A DNA stretch of 64,000 nt from Solea solea (Eukaryota; Chordata; Actinopteri; Pleuronectiformes; Soleidae), in assembly GCF_958295425.1 (NCBI RefSeq), contig NC_081143.1, positions 23,939,281 to 24,003,280 of the forward strand. The letters run 5' to 3'. The first letter of the stretch is position 1. Each line of letters begins with the position of its first letter. Below are positions 1-29,460 of the stretch, piece after piece. Under the pieces are notes generated by a model that made no database searches, had not been told where the DNA came from, and saw only the letters and a program-made list of their open reading frames with translations. The position numbers were made by a program, and so were the translations under genes.

Positions 1-49
1 CACTACTCACTCAACTTGCTATTGACTCACCTGTCTGATATATTTGCAG

Positions 50-16775
<16,726 letters not shown>

Positions 16776-16972
16776 GATGAGCAGAGAGGTGGCGGGGGCA
16801 CCGAGGCGTGCGCAGAGAAAGTGGAATAATGCGAGAGATGTGGCGGGGCATGAAATTAGATGGTAACGTGAACCTCCCCTTCACCTGTGACGGTGGAAGA
16901 ACAGAATGTTTTACGACTAGAACTTAGAACTACTGATGTGACCCACGATCAATTCAAAGGAATTGGTTTTAA

Positions 16973-16978
16973 AATAAA
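16973..16978 (+). terminator. AATAAA poly(A) signal, proximal, htt
   Basis: Canonical hexamer 198 bases after the stop codon, followed immediately by a G-rich ggggtcggggaggggggg tract suited to downstream cleavage factors. Confidence 0.55.
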
Positions 16979-18796
16979 GGGGGTCGGGGAGGGGGGGTGG
17001 AATTTGTCACTTTTAGCCTATAAATTGTACTGAGGGTGAAACTTTGAATCCTCAACACAGATGACAGCACCTTGAATATTTCCTCCCACCCAGCACCTTG
17101 AATTAAATATACATATATATATATATATACACACATACAATACATAAAGATCAGTTTAATCAAACACAAAATGTATTGTGCTGCCAGGATGTGCTTCAGT
17201 CAGTATTTGATGTCAGTAAAGTACAATAGAGGAGGGAAAAACAGAACATATTTACTATATTGCATTTATTTTTCAGTGCATTTTGTCGGCGTGAGTGAGA
17301 GAGGTCTGCTTAAATTGTTAATAGTTCGTATATTTAAAGATGGTTTTATATCTGTGGTCATTCTGACACATTAAATAGTCATAGTTGTGTGTAAGACTGA
17401 TCACTAATGGCATAGTTGTTGTTTTTTCCCATGATGATTATGGAGTTTGGGGAGTAGTTGTTGCTATGAGCTCTTTACACAGCAGCCATTTTGAAAAAGT
17501 CAAAGGAATGATGGCCAAGTTCGGTTTAGCTTCCTCGGTTTCAGGGTGCGTGCCGGCTCCCTGTCGCTCTGTCCCTGACTTCTTGGAAGTGTCGGCAACA
17601 TACGACATAATCAGCATGGCTGCTGTGCATCGACCCCATCATCGCTGCAGACGTCGTGGACGCTGTAGTGTGGACAAAAAACCAGGCAGGTGAATATTGA
17701 GCAGTATAAAATCTGGTTTTAACAGTTTAAAGGCCCATGAATATTCACCCACAGTCAAGAGAGTTTTTATTTAACCAGTCGCAGAAGAAAAATCATTTTA
17801 TATTGTTTACATCTGCCTAGTTCTTTGCTAGTGACCCCCGTGCACCTGAATGATTCCATCTGTTGATTTACTTTTATTTTCTTTTTTAATTCTCAGGATG
17901 TAAGATGTGACTATTGTTGTAATAAGACTGGATGTTATTCACAGTTGTCTTCGAATGGCGTTCCCTTTGTATCTTGTGTAAAATTGTAAAGTAATATGGA
18001 TTAATACGAAAGCCATGGTGCATGATTTAAGAAAAAAGAAATCCGAGCTGTGTAAAGATGAGATGTTAAATAGACACATAATGTGATGCCGTTTTTTTTT
18101 TTTTTCTTCTTCTTTTGTCCGTCTGAAACAAACTCTCACCAATATGAGAAATGAAACGTCAGCAGAGCGCCGGACACACACCAAGCTTGTTTCATGAAAG
18201 ACTGACCTCCAGTTTGCCAGGGAGTGAGCTGGACATTGTTGCTCTGTACATACACTTGCCTTAGATTTAAAGAAGAAAAGAAAAAAAAGACTGAATATAT
18301 ATATATATATATATATGTCCTGTACACTGAAAAGCTTGAAAACAAACGCATGCTTACTGCTATTTTCGTAATAATTCTGTTTCTGTGGGCTACGGTTGCC
18401 ATGACTGTTGTGTGTGTGGGAGGGATGCAACACAATCCAAAGGGGAGCAGCGTAACCTTAGCAACCAATAGCAGCTTTGACAAATCAACAGCAGAGTAAG
18501 TGTAGTGCAGTTTACTCCATGTGACGGCCGAGGTTTTTTTTGTTTTGTTGTTTTGTTTTCGTTGAGCTTTAAGTATCGTTTTGTCTCCGTTAAAAAAAAA
18601 TTGGTAAAATTAAAAATGTTAAGTCTTTCATCGTCTTTGTGCCGAATAGAAAAGACATCGAGCACTTGAAGATGTCCTCATGCAGAGGCCTACGATACAT
18701 GAAAGTAAAACCATCCCATCAGTTTATAAGAAATTCAACATTTAAAGCCAGTGTGACTTAATTTCCTGTGACTGTGTTATTATAATGTATTCACAC

Positions 18797-18802
18797 AATA
18801 AA
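18797..18802 (+). terminator. AATAAA poly(A) signal, possible distal, htt
   Basis: Canonical hexamer in tcacacaataaatgacttg, about 2 kb after the stop. No other gene competes for it on this strand. Confidence 0.4.
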
Positions 18803-20380
18803 TGACTTGAGTCCTCAGCAGCTGGTATTGATATGACAAAGCAGATTAAATGATTGTTATTATTGTAGACATTTGTGTCGTAAGAACAGACGTACAATGG
18901 AATGGCAATGGAACTTCTCTCCCCCCCCCCCCCCCTTTTTTTTTTCTTGACCACAAAATGGCTTTTCTTGGTTTTAAGCATCCACTCCAGACGTCCTGGT
19001 GCTCTCTGCAGGAGGTAATACGATTACCCAGAAATCTCCACTGGTTTTGGGAGTTGGGGCGTGGACGGTTGAGGACAAAGTTCATGTTTGACTAATGAAG
19101 AGTGATGCTGAGGATAATCCATGAATGAAAAAGAAGAAATCACCATGTTTACTCTTCTTACACCTGCCTTTATGATTGCTTCTGTCATCTAAACAAAAAC
19201 AAAAAAAGTTTGACCCTTTCCAGAAAGTCCATTTTACAGATGCTTGTAATAATATGAAGGAGATAGAGAAGTATTTCATCAGGTTACTTTAATATTTTTA
19301 AAGAGATTAATTACTGCTAATGGTTTCATCGTAGAAGTTAAATAAATTATTTAATGACGTGAAACATGTTCTGTGAGTTACAGTTTTTTTTTTTAGAGAC
19401 GAGCTTCACAATCTGACCAATCGTCAAATGCAGGATCCACAGGATGTGTTTTTGTCTAACATCATCCAACTGTGAGTTACATTTATCACATGAATGTATG
19501 AATTATTGTTTATCATTGACCCGGAAAGAGGCTTTTACATGGAGTCCGGTCAGCTCTACAGAAGCTTTACTGTACAGTAGCCCACAATGGACAAACTTAT
19601 TATTTTACATTTCAAACTTTTTTGAACCCCAAAAAGAGTTTTACATCACTGAGTTCTTTCCATAACTTTACCCCAAAAAACTATTATTATTATTATTTTT
19701 TTTTGTTCTCACTTTGATAGTTTCAAACATAAATAATTCTCCTAAATTATAATCTCCTCTAAGTTTAAATAATGTCTGAGTGCAAACAGGAAAAAGTGTT
19801 TTAGAATATACAATATCTACAAATTTTAACCTAAAAGCTCCAATGAAAAACTGATTATCGAATGCAACATATAAATTCACTAACAAATGTTGCCAGACAT
19901 TACACACTGTACCTTTTTAAAAATGTTCTTCTACATTGACCTTGGACCTCACTGATCTTTTACATGATCTCCTTCTCACAGTTTCCTTTTTTCCACTCAG
20001 GTTACAGTTCCTTTTCACAGACACTGTCCACAGTGTGAAAACTCATAGATCCTGGTTTGTAAAGCACCCATTAGGATGATTCATGATTAAAGGGCATTAA
20101 TAGGATTAGTGAGCAGCTGCCATATGTTCACAAAGCACTGGAATCATGACGGCACCTGCATTAAGCAACTGTACATAACGACAATGTTCTTTTCAAGGAT
20201 TTATGTTGTCATCTGTGTGACTTCATCCTGAGGAAAATGTCATTTACAATGTGTAATCACACGAAACTCGTCTTTGGCTGGAGAGTAAATTAACAACAAT
20301 ATACTGTATATCACAATATCGTGTTTAATAGTAATACAACAAAGTTTATATATGTGTGTGTGTGTGTGTGTGTGTATAGA
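18803..20380. other. intergenic, no gene seen
   Basis: AT-rich DNA with a C11-T10 homopolymer junction near 18922-18946 and a (TG)n run at 20354-20377. No exon-like sequence was found on either strand. Confidence 0.6.
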
Positions 20381-20836
20381 CAGTGTTGTATAAAGTACCT
20401 GAAAGGGATACTTGAGTAAAAGTACAAGTATCTTACCAGAAGTCACTTTTTATTACTTACATAAAAGTCTTAAAGTATATGACATTTACTGCTGTACTAG
20501 ATTTTCTACACTAAAGTTTTAGAAGTAAAAGTGGTAATGGCAAGTTGTCTTTCAACTAGGAGGTTGTGGGTTTGATTCCTGGCTTTGCATGTTCTTGAGC
20601 AAGACACTTAACCCCATGGTGCAGCGTGTGAATGTAGTGAAACTATAGTGTAAAACAGCTCGTATACAAATACAGACCATAATACCAACGCTTCTTTTTC
20701 TGATTCTATTTGGTAGAAGTGAGTAACAAAAATAGTTAGGGGAAATGTAGTGGAGTAAAAGTTTCTAGAAATATAAATAAAGTACAGAAACATTAATTTT
20801 GTACTTATGTAGAGTAACAAAGTATTTGTACTTACG
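20381..20836. mobile_element. non-autonomous DNA transposon (ACTTGAGTAAAAGTA family) with a SINE-like insert
   Basis: Begins CAGTGTTGTATAAAGTACCT and ends with agagtaacaaagtatttgtacttac. It contains the acttgagtaaaagtacaagtat repeat typical of a common fish MITE. The middle (about 20515-20650) looks like an inserted tRNA-like unit (GGTTTGATTCC box B, then gagcaagacacttaacccca). Confidence 0.5.
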
Positions 20837-21333
20837 TATACGTGTGTATATATACATTGTATTTAGTTATCTGACATTTATCACAATGACTAGTATAGAT
20901 AAAAACTAATTTTAAAGTCTTTTATCACACTAACCTTCTTGGCTGTGTCATCCAACCCTAATACAGACTTTATCTTTAATGCTTTATAACATTTTTCTGG
21001 ACCTTATAGCAACTGTTTTCTAAATGTCAAATTATCTTTTAAAATGAAATCAACAGGTAAGATGTTTTTATTATTTTATTATTATAAAAGTGGTCATTTG
21101 ACTCATATTAGGTGTGTGGTAACTCTTTCTAATGAATGTTTTCTTATATATAAATACAGTAAATGTGTGAGTGAGTGTTTGAGGTCTCCCCCCCCCCCCT
21201 CTGTTATCCTCTCTAAACACACCTCCTCCCTCTTCCCTCCTTCCTTCCATCTCCTCCTCTTAAGGCCACTTCGCCAGATGGTGCTGCCTTTTCTTTTGTT
21301 TACCCATCGTCTCTGAGTTTACCTAACCGACCT

Positions 21334-21386
21334 TAGTTACTCAACAATGGGAACAGCCCGTGCAGCATCACCGTCGCACGATGACA
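21334..21386 (+). other. possible non-coding first exon with GTAAGT donor
   Basis: A short ATG frame (ATGGGAACAGCCCGTGCAGC onward) runs to a perfect donor, caa|gtaagt at 21387. It could be a 5' UTR exon of rgs12 with a small uORF. No homology was recognised and the 5' end is unknown. Confidence 0.2.
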
Positions 21387-21579
21387 AGTAAGTCTTTTTG
21401 TCTTTCTCAAAGAAAAAAAAAGAAAGAAAAAGAAAAATCTGCTGACTGAATTCAGCGTCCACCTCGTACTCAGCTGTCCCTACTTTCACAAACTTTGACC
21501 CTTTTTTTTAGCCAGATGTTGTCGTTTTTATTGCTCGTTTCTCGCGTGTGTAACTGATGTATTTATGATTTTACTGTGC

Positions 21580-22080
21580 TTGTGAAGAACTTTGCGTGGA
21601 AGTGTAAACACGTCAGCCAACGTGGACGCGCCGCGCTGTCGTCAAAGCTAAAGTGTTGGACACCTGTGGAAGTGTCCACTACTGTTCAGAACTTTTTATT
21701 TGTGATTTCTCAATCTAACTTAGCCCCAATTTATCCGCACACAACTGTTCGCGGCTGAGTGACAGCCCCGAAGCCCAATGACAGCTCGCGAGAATCTGTG
21801 TGTACCCTAGTTGCCATAGCGACAAACCGACATTCCAAGGATGGAGGAACCGGGGGGGCGGGACTAGGATTCAAGCACGGATGGATGCACTTTTGGACAC
21901 CATGTAACGGCAAGAAAAAACTATGCTTTTATAGCTTTCACGAGTTGACAGAAAGACGACACGTATTTATTTGTGTAGACGAACACACGCGGGGCCACTG
22001 GTGTTTTTTTAGCCACTTTATTCAACTTAAGTTAACCAGCGCTAACTTTGTTAGCACGCAGAGCTAACTAAGCTAACGGT
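21580..22080 (+). promoter_or_regulatory. CpG-rich candidate promoter, probably rgs12
   Basis: This is the only stretch of the intergenic region dense in CpG (gtggacgcgccgcgctgtcg, ttcgcggctg, gctcgcgagaa). It holds an RFX X-box-like GTTGCCATAGCGAC at 21810-21823, a CTCGCGAGA element at 21785-21793 and a GC box in ccgggggggcgggac near 21850. It lies 1.5-2 kb upstream of the first rgs12 coding exon on the same strand. The transcription start is not determinable by eye. Confidence 0.45.
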
Positions 22081-22459
22081 AACGCGATAGTAAAAAGTTA
22101 ATATTTCCTTCACTCAGTGAATGTCGTAGGCTCCTGGCGAACAAGTAGCTGTTATTAACCGTTAGTGTTGTGTCGATAATAAAACGATACGCACGTTCAA
22201 AACGTTAGAAGTTGTAGGATTTGTTGAAGTCACAGAGGAGTTGTAGGCTGTGTCTGTCAGTCTGAGTTTACCTGCGATGTCTGACAGGTGTGAACACACG
22301 TTTGTTATTGGCCAGAGCTTCACTCTCCGCCCTGCACAGGTGTGCTTACACCAGGAGTATGTGTGCAACCTGCAGGGTAAAAAGAGCCATGTTTGCCCTC
22401 GCTCCACCCAATATAATTAATATTATATAAGATAATAACATGTATAAAGGTTTTTATAC

Positions 22460-22650
22460 ATACAAAAGAGTACTCAAATATTCTACCACTATTTTGATAA
22501 GATTTTACTTAAGTGCAAGTATAAGTACTGGTCTAAAAATGTACTCAAGTTAAAGTAAAAAAAAAAAAAGTAGCTTGTTTAAAATGTACGCAGAGTAAAA
22601 GTTATACTAAGTTACTTTTATAAACAAGGTTGGGGTTCTTTCTTGTGTCA
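22460..22650. mobile_element. fragment of the ACTTGAGTAAAAGTA-type MITE
   Basis: The sequence gtactggtctaaaaatgtactcaagttaaagta with an A13 run repeats the motif of the element at 20381. The ends are not clear. Confidence 0.4.
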
Positions 22651-23565
22651 TGCAAAAAGGACAAGGAACACGCATCTCACATGAATTGTTTTTAATTAAA
22701 GGAAAACCTTTACAAATTACAGACACTAATCTGATTTGAAAAACGGAACTGACGATTCTCGATAAAAGTTGTATCTGAGTCACACCAACTGAAAAACATT
22801 GTATATGAGTAATTTCAGCTGTGTAATCTGAACAAAGCCTCAATGTGAAATCCTTGCTGCACAGCAAAGAGGTAAAACTGTGTTATATACAAGTCTCCTT
22901 AGCTGACCTTCTGTGGTGAAAGTATAACTATTTGGAGAGTGAGATGATTAACCTGCATTTTACTTGTATCCTTGTTTTAAAGTCATGCCACAAATGTAGG
23001 TACACCTACATTGTGAATTACACATGCAGATAAATCTGGACTCTCAAATAATTTGATTTGATCACTTCTCTGCTTGAAGAAGAAAATGGAATCGGGGCCA
23101 GAATGTTGACAATGAAAAACAAGCAGGAAACCACCCCGTCTATCCAGATCTCCTCTGATCCATTTCAGTATAACGGCATGGTCCTATAGTCACATTATCT
23201 CTGTTATCTATATTTTTCTATATGCATACATACATTTTCAAAGGACGGTGCAAAATAGATCAAATAAAGGTGCTAAATTCCATGAAGATAATATGTTTGA
23301 CATAAGAATGGCATAAATGAATGATTGAAGCTCAGGTGGAAACAATGACAAAGTTCAACGTCCTCATAAGTGACTTGTCCTGTTCTGCTGTGCTGCAGGT
23401 AATGTGCTTGTGGGCTGGAAGAGCGAATGACACCAGGATGGGACGGCTAGCGATACTGTGCCAGAGCTGAGGCCTCACTCTCACCCGCCTGCTGCTCATT
23501 TTTCCTAACCACTCGATAGCAGACAAGGCAAGATCTGGATATTCCCTGTGTTCCTGCTTGAGCAG
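22651..23565. other. region upstream of rgs12 first coding exon, no gene seen
   Basis: No coding potential was recognised. Sequence becomes less AT-rich toward 23.4 kb. An agcag acceptor at 23561-23565 could open the 5' UTR part of the first coding exon. Confidence 0.5.
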
Positions 23566-24687
23566 AGCCTAGGGACGTATAATGATTAACTGAAACGTAC
23601 AGAGTTGATGGACACCAGAAAATTACCTGACACGATGTTCAGGCAAGGAGATGCATCGTCCAAGAGGCGCCCGTGTGTTGGGAGTGGGCTGACGTTGCCC
23701 CAGCCTCCTCCAGTCTCCTCCTCCGTCCAGCAGGGCCGTATCCGTGCTGTGGAAGTGGCAAGAGGGAGATCGGGGTATGGCTTCACACTGTCAGGCCACA
23801 GCCCATGTCTCCTCAGCTGCATCCTGAAAGGAAGCCCTGCAGACTATGTGGGCTTGCGCTCTGGAGATCACATCCTCTCTGTCAATGACATCAACGTCTC
23901 TAAGGCGTCACACGAGGATGTGGTGAAACTGATTGGACGCTGCTCTGGCGTTTTAAAACTGGTCATCGCCGAGGTAGAACGTCCCAGGCGACACCATCAC
24001 CACCACCACCACAGTCGCCATCACAGCAGCAACACAATGGCAACGTCTCACCTGGACTCGTGCTCTAGCGATGATGAGTTGGACGGTTTCTATGACAACA
24101 GTGCCAACAACAACAATAACAGTAGGTCAGGTGGTGGAGCTCGTGGAGGTTGGTACAAACCCAAACTGGACTCTAAGCAGCTGGGCATCAACAGGGCAGA
24201 GAGGGTGGTCGCCGAGCTGCAGTCTGGAGGAATTTTTAACATGATCTTTGAGAACTCCAGCCACTCATCCAGTAGCTCAGACAAGGAGAGGCCCAGAGTG
24301 AGCTCATCATCCAAGCCCCGTCCGTTGTCTGATCCAGAGTTCCCACCATATCGCAACTCCTCCCGTTCTCAAAGCAATCCCAACTTACTCTCTGAGGAGG
24401 AGATGGCCCAAGTTCTGAATGACGATTCGGTCTTCCTGGACTCAGACTTCCGTCACCTCAACCTTCAGTCGCACGAAGAGCAGGATGTGGATGTAGGAGA
24501 TGGGGGCGACTTAATCCTAGAGCCTGGCGACGGCATCCTCAATGTGGGCATGATTGTCGGCTACCTGGGCTCCATTGAGCTGGCCTCCTCTGGGACAAGT
24601 CTGGAGAACGACAGCCTGCAAGCAATCAGAGGCAGCATGAGACGCCTCAGGGCAGAGCAGAAGATTCATTCATTGGTTCTCATGAAG
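23566..24687 (+). CDS. rgs12: rgs12 exon with start codon: PDZ domain and start of PTB
   Basis: Coding from 23635; 23566-23634 is probable 5' UTR. The PDZ domain has the GYGF carboxylate-binding loop (residues 47-50), [20 protein letters not shown], and [15 protein letters not shown]. After it comes a His/Ser-rich insert ([16 protein letters not shown]), then [18 protein letters not shown] and [11 protein letters not shown], blocks shared with human RGS12. An Asn/Ser-rich linker follows, and the PTB domain opens with [12 protein letters not shown] and [20 protein letters not shown]. Donor ATGAAG|gtgaat. Confidence 0.95.
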
Positions 24688-27600
24688 GTGAATGTTTTTA
24701 ATACGCATCTGAGGATAATGGCTTGTAATATTTTATCCAGTAACAAAAAACAATCCCATGAAGGTCCAGTGTGTATGAGCTGGTGACATGTTAGACTACA
24801 GATTGTTTGTCCATTTGGGCTTTAACGAAAGACCCTTGCTGAACATACATGTAAACATGTAAAAGGCTTATTTCTAAGACTACAAAAAACAAAGGATGTT
24901 TATATTAAAGTTTTATGATATGCTTATTCAAACTTATTATGGTAGTTTATTAAATTTCTGCCAACAAACCCACCTATACACCCTGAACCTTCAATTTAAA
25001 CTGAAACTTCCTTGTAAGCCTTAATAATTTATCTTGTTTGGCCTCAAATCCATAAAGAAATGTTCCTTTTTAGTAATTACATCAGCCATACCAAGTTGTA
25101 TTACATTATTTTAGCAGTGTAAATTCATATTATTGTTAATAATGCTACTGTGATTGCCTCATTATTTTCCTGGTATAAAGGACTATGCATTCATTAAATC
25201 CCACCAGGTCATGCACGACAGTGTGCGCCTGTGCAGCGACAGAGGTCAGGTCCTGGCCACCTATCCTGCCGAAAAACTAGCCTTCAGCGCCTGCTGCCCT
25301 GACGACCGCCGATTCTTCGGCCTGGTGACGATGCAGGCCACGGACGACCATGACGATCGTCGCTTGATCAACGGACGGGACGACGAGGGCAGTTTGAGGA
25401 CTTCCTGTCATGTGTTCATTGTGGACCCAGACCTCTGTCTCCACCAGGTAAAATGATGACGATGATATAAATGCAATATATATTACAAGTATTACATGTT
25501 TTTGCTGCTGTTTACTTGGTAAGCAGGTGGCATATTTGTGTAAAGTAATTGCAAAGGCCGATTGCTTTGTCAATAGTTTTTTTAACCCAATTTAAAAAAA
25601 AAAATTCATGTCATCACATTGAACAGTTATTGGGGCGGGGGTGTTATGATTTTTCTTATCTGTCAATTTTCAAAGTGCATACAAAGTGTTAGTGATGCAA
25701 AGAATTCAGAAACATTTTAACAGCTGCATTTTATGATCAAAACATATTTGTAGCTTGCAGACGAGTGCAGATTCCCACTCTAGGGCTGCAATGATTATTT
25801 CCATTAATTATTGTCTTGTTGAATTGATAAGTTTTTTGGTTCAAAAAATCTCAGATAATTATAAAAAGGTTTGTTGTGATGTTTCCTAAACCTCAAAATC
25901 ATAATATATTCTGGGTTGTGCACAAACCAAATGAATGAGAGTAGCACAGAAACCAAAACCTATTAACATTTAAGATCACTTAAGTCACTGAATGTTATAA
26001 TGACTGACACTCTTATACTGACTGTGATGGTGTTGTTTCCTCAGGTCCACTTAGGTGTAGCCAGGAGATTTGGTTTTGAGTGCACTCCTGACCCAGACAC
26101 AGGGGGCTGCCTGGAATTCCCTCCCAGTTCTCAGCCCCTCCTCCAGTTTGTCTCCGTTCTCTACCGGGACATGGGCGACAACATCGAGGGGGTACGAGCT
26201 CGGGCCTTCCATGATCCTGACAACGATGCCCAACAGAACCACAGCACCAGCAGCAACAGCGACAGCGGGATTGGCAACTTTTTACCAGAAGAGAAGAGCA
26301 ACAGAGTGCTTTTAGTAGACCTCGGTGGTCCTCCTAATCACAACCACATCTCTGGACCACGCCACTGGGACAGTCCACCCTCCTCCCAGCAGGCCTGGAG
26401 TCCCACGCTGGGGGCCGCAGCCCCTCTCCCACCTCCTCCCCCTCCTCCTCCGCCAGCTCTGAGAAACGGCCACTATCGTCATGATCCACACCTGGCTGAC
26501 CTTCCTCACCCCCTCCCCTTGCATCACACTGACGTCCCCGGCAGGCACTCGCGAGGGGTCCACCCTCACCACTACCCACCAACGAAACGGGGTGGAGCTG
26601 TGGGGGGAGGAGAAAAGAGAGGGGCTGGAGGAGCAGCAGGGGTGGAGCCGCAGCGGTGGCTGCCAGTCCATGTACTGAGGGACTGGCGTCAGCAGCACCA
26701 CCACCACAGCCACCTGCAGGGCCTGAGCAGCGATCAGGAGTCATATGCTGAATCCACTGACGGATGGTCATCAGCCAACTGCAGCACCTTGCCCCCACCC
26801 ATGAATAAGATCCCGGCTGATCGATACCGGGCGCCACTAGCCCCCGGAGACCGCCTGCCACCACCTGGAGGCAGCCAGCCGCCGCCGCCGCCGCCGCCGC
26901 CTCCTTCACATCCCCAATCCCACACCCACCGGCTGGCCGTTCAGAAAGATGAGTGGGCCAAAAAGCTGTTTGGTGCTGGAGACAAGGAGCGGCCTGGTGC
27001 GGAGAGAAGTGTGAGAGAGAAGAAACGAGGGAATGCAAAGGAGGGAGAGAAAAAGGTACCTTTTCTATAAATTCATTAAAGAGTTTTAGTTAGAAAGAAT
27101 GTCGACTTGGGGGCTCACTTTTCTACCATTTTTATTTTTTTAAATCATCACGTTTTCCACAATAGTGCATTCAGTGATGTCTTGCACTGTGCCTCTATGT
27201 GGGCTGTGGGTCTTTTGGAAGAGTTGTGTTAAAAGTGACCATGAGATGAGAAGCCAAGGCAGCAGGTAGAATCCCCCATCACACCCATCTGCTGTGGAAA
27301 TTTACTCTAACTAGAGTACATCCAAGGCTTCAGTTTATTGAGGCTATAAATCCGTCCGTGTTCATCTACCTGCTCACCGTCACATTTTCACTCTCTCTTT
27401 CTCGAGGCCTGGAAAGTTGACTCGAATGAACTTATTTAGTCCTTAAATGAAAGTTCACGTGTCAATGAGAAGAAGTTTTCTGTGGTGTAGAAAGTTGTAA
27501 TGAGCAATAATCACAACACCTTCACACAATCACCAACTTCCCTGTGCTCTATGTTGAATAATGCCAACAGTCAAGTTGGCTGAGTACAAATGGCTGAGTT

Positions 27601-28742
27601 ATTTATCCCCAGTGCTCCAGTATCAGATCATTTATTATGCATTAGTCAGACAGCTGCCTTCACCTGAAAACCACCTGTTTCCCGCCTTAATGAGAGTCGT
27701 TGGAAACAGAAGACGAAGCTTTGTAAAATAGTTATTTTAATTAGGCATGGGCATGAATATTATATTTTGTTTGATTGTAAAACATCAATCGGTTAAGGCA
27801 ACTATTTGTGATTATATTAAAAAAATACAAAACCGAACACTTTTTTTTTTTAACCTAATTTGTGGTGCATTTAATTACTGAAATGCAGAAGTTATGAATT
27901 TTTTTACGTGGGTCATTGAATGCATCTTGTTAGCGGTGGAGTTTGTTGTCGCTTCTTTTTTTGGAGTGAAGTATTTCCCGTAAAAACCTGATTTAAAGTC
28001 TGTCGTGGGGTTGTACGGACCTGCTGCGAGGGAGAGTGTGGTGTGTGTGTGTGTGTGTCTGTAAGGAAATGTATTCAAATAATTCAGTGCACATATACAG
28101 TATATGCACCTGGTACACATTTGGATGTAAACCAGTCGTATCCATTGACGCAAATATCTGATGCAAACGCTCGTATCTTGATTCATATGCGATTTATTTC
28201 CACATACGAATGAGGCTTGAAACAGATCTGACATTAGGAAAAGATCTGAACTGGGCCACTTGCAGTTCATTTTAGTACTTATATATTTTTAATCACATCA
28301 CATTTCATTTCTGACTCATTATAAACACGGTATAAAAAGGATTAGGTGACACGTAATTGTGTGCAAGTGTCTTTGAATGCCACATGGGGGCGCTGTTTCA
28401 TCATCTAAACTGCCTCATGCGTGTGCTTGGTTGGTTGTGCTTGGAGTGTAGTGTTTTGTAGCCGACTCTTCATCTGAACACCCAAAGTAGACACGGTTCG
28501 TGCGACTTGAACTTTGGAAACTCCATGTAGAATTTTTTTTTGGAATTAGGACTGACACAGGAACAAGGATCACCATAAATGTTAATATTTAATAAAAATG
28601 TAATTTAGTGATCTCTGGCACTTGTTTTTCTGTTGCAGTAACTGTTTTTTTTTTTACAAGAAACAAGTCTTTTTGTTTGTCTTTCTCTTTGGTTTTTATG
28701 TTGACAGCTGTTTTTATTGTAAACAGGAAGGATGCCTCAGTT

Positions 28743-28797
<55 letters not shown>

Positions 28798-29409
28798 AGC
28801 GAGAGGGGACATGAGGAACTGATGAGCGACTCAGATAAGAGCTGTTAGTTTTCCACTTAAATTTAGTCTTTTGAGATGTTTCTCTGAAAACACTGTGGTG
28901 TGGCCACGCCCAAAGCTGCCCCAGCACCGCAGAGTTAGATCCACGTGTTATCATTTTCTTTTGAATTCAAATCTCAGCGTCTCACACAGACTGATGTGTG
29001 TTTGCATTATGCTTCAATGTCATCATAAATAAGACTAACCAGGTGAAACAGAGGTCATGTGAGAATTAGTGTCTGTATGTTTGTGTGTGTAACTGAGGGT
29101 TCAAATCATTGTTATCTGACACACACGCACACACACAGGTTTGTTCAGCTATCTTTTGAAGGACATGCGTTGACTTCTAATTATTTGGATGACCTAAACA
29201 AAGTGTTATCCCTAACCAGTTCATATCTAACCGTAACCTAACCACAATTCAAATGTTATCCCTAAAACATAAACAGGAATGAGGTTCTGCCTCATTAGGA
29301 CCAGGTTTTGGTCTATGCGTGAACTACTGGTCCTGACAAAGTCAGTGTTTTTTTTTGCCAGAAACTGTCCTAAAGAGGTAACAAACACAATTACACACTC
29401 ACACCTTCT

Positions 29410-29460
<51 letters not shown>

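Larger units (their letters stand above)
16776..18802 (+). other. htt: htt 3' UTR region (short and long candidates)
   Basis: No conserved ORF follows the stop. An AATAAA at 16973 would give a UTR of about 0.2 kb; another at 18797 would give about 2 kb. The stretch contains TA runs (17111-17129, 18295-18316) and poly(T). An open frame at 17385-17693 has no recognised homology. Mammalian HTT also uses two poly(A) sites; extension to 18.8 kb is inferred. Confidence 0.5.

Noticed and set aside
17385..17693. 102-residue plus-strand ORF after htt
   Set aside because: Not recognisable as any protein and lacks the Myb/SANT signature of MSANTD1; more likely UTR sequence.
17939..18433. 164-residue minus-strand ORF beyond htt
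   Set aside because: Rich in Phe/Ile/Tyr from poly(A/T) and TA runs; no domain recognised and it overlaps the probable 3' UTR.
23608..23634. ATG at 23608 as the rgs12 start
   Set aside because: It is in frame and possible, but the mammalian protein begins at the residue matching ATG 23635 (MFR). Kept only as an alternative.
26334..27038. 234-residue antisense ORF
   Set aside because: It is a shadow of the GC-rich, Pro-rich rgs12 exon; its product is low-complexity Ala/Gly with no homology.
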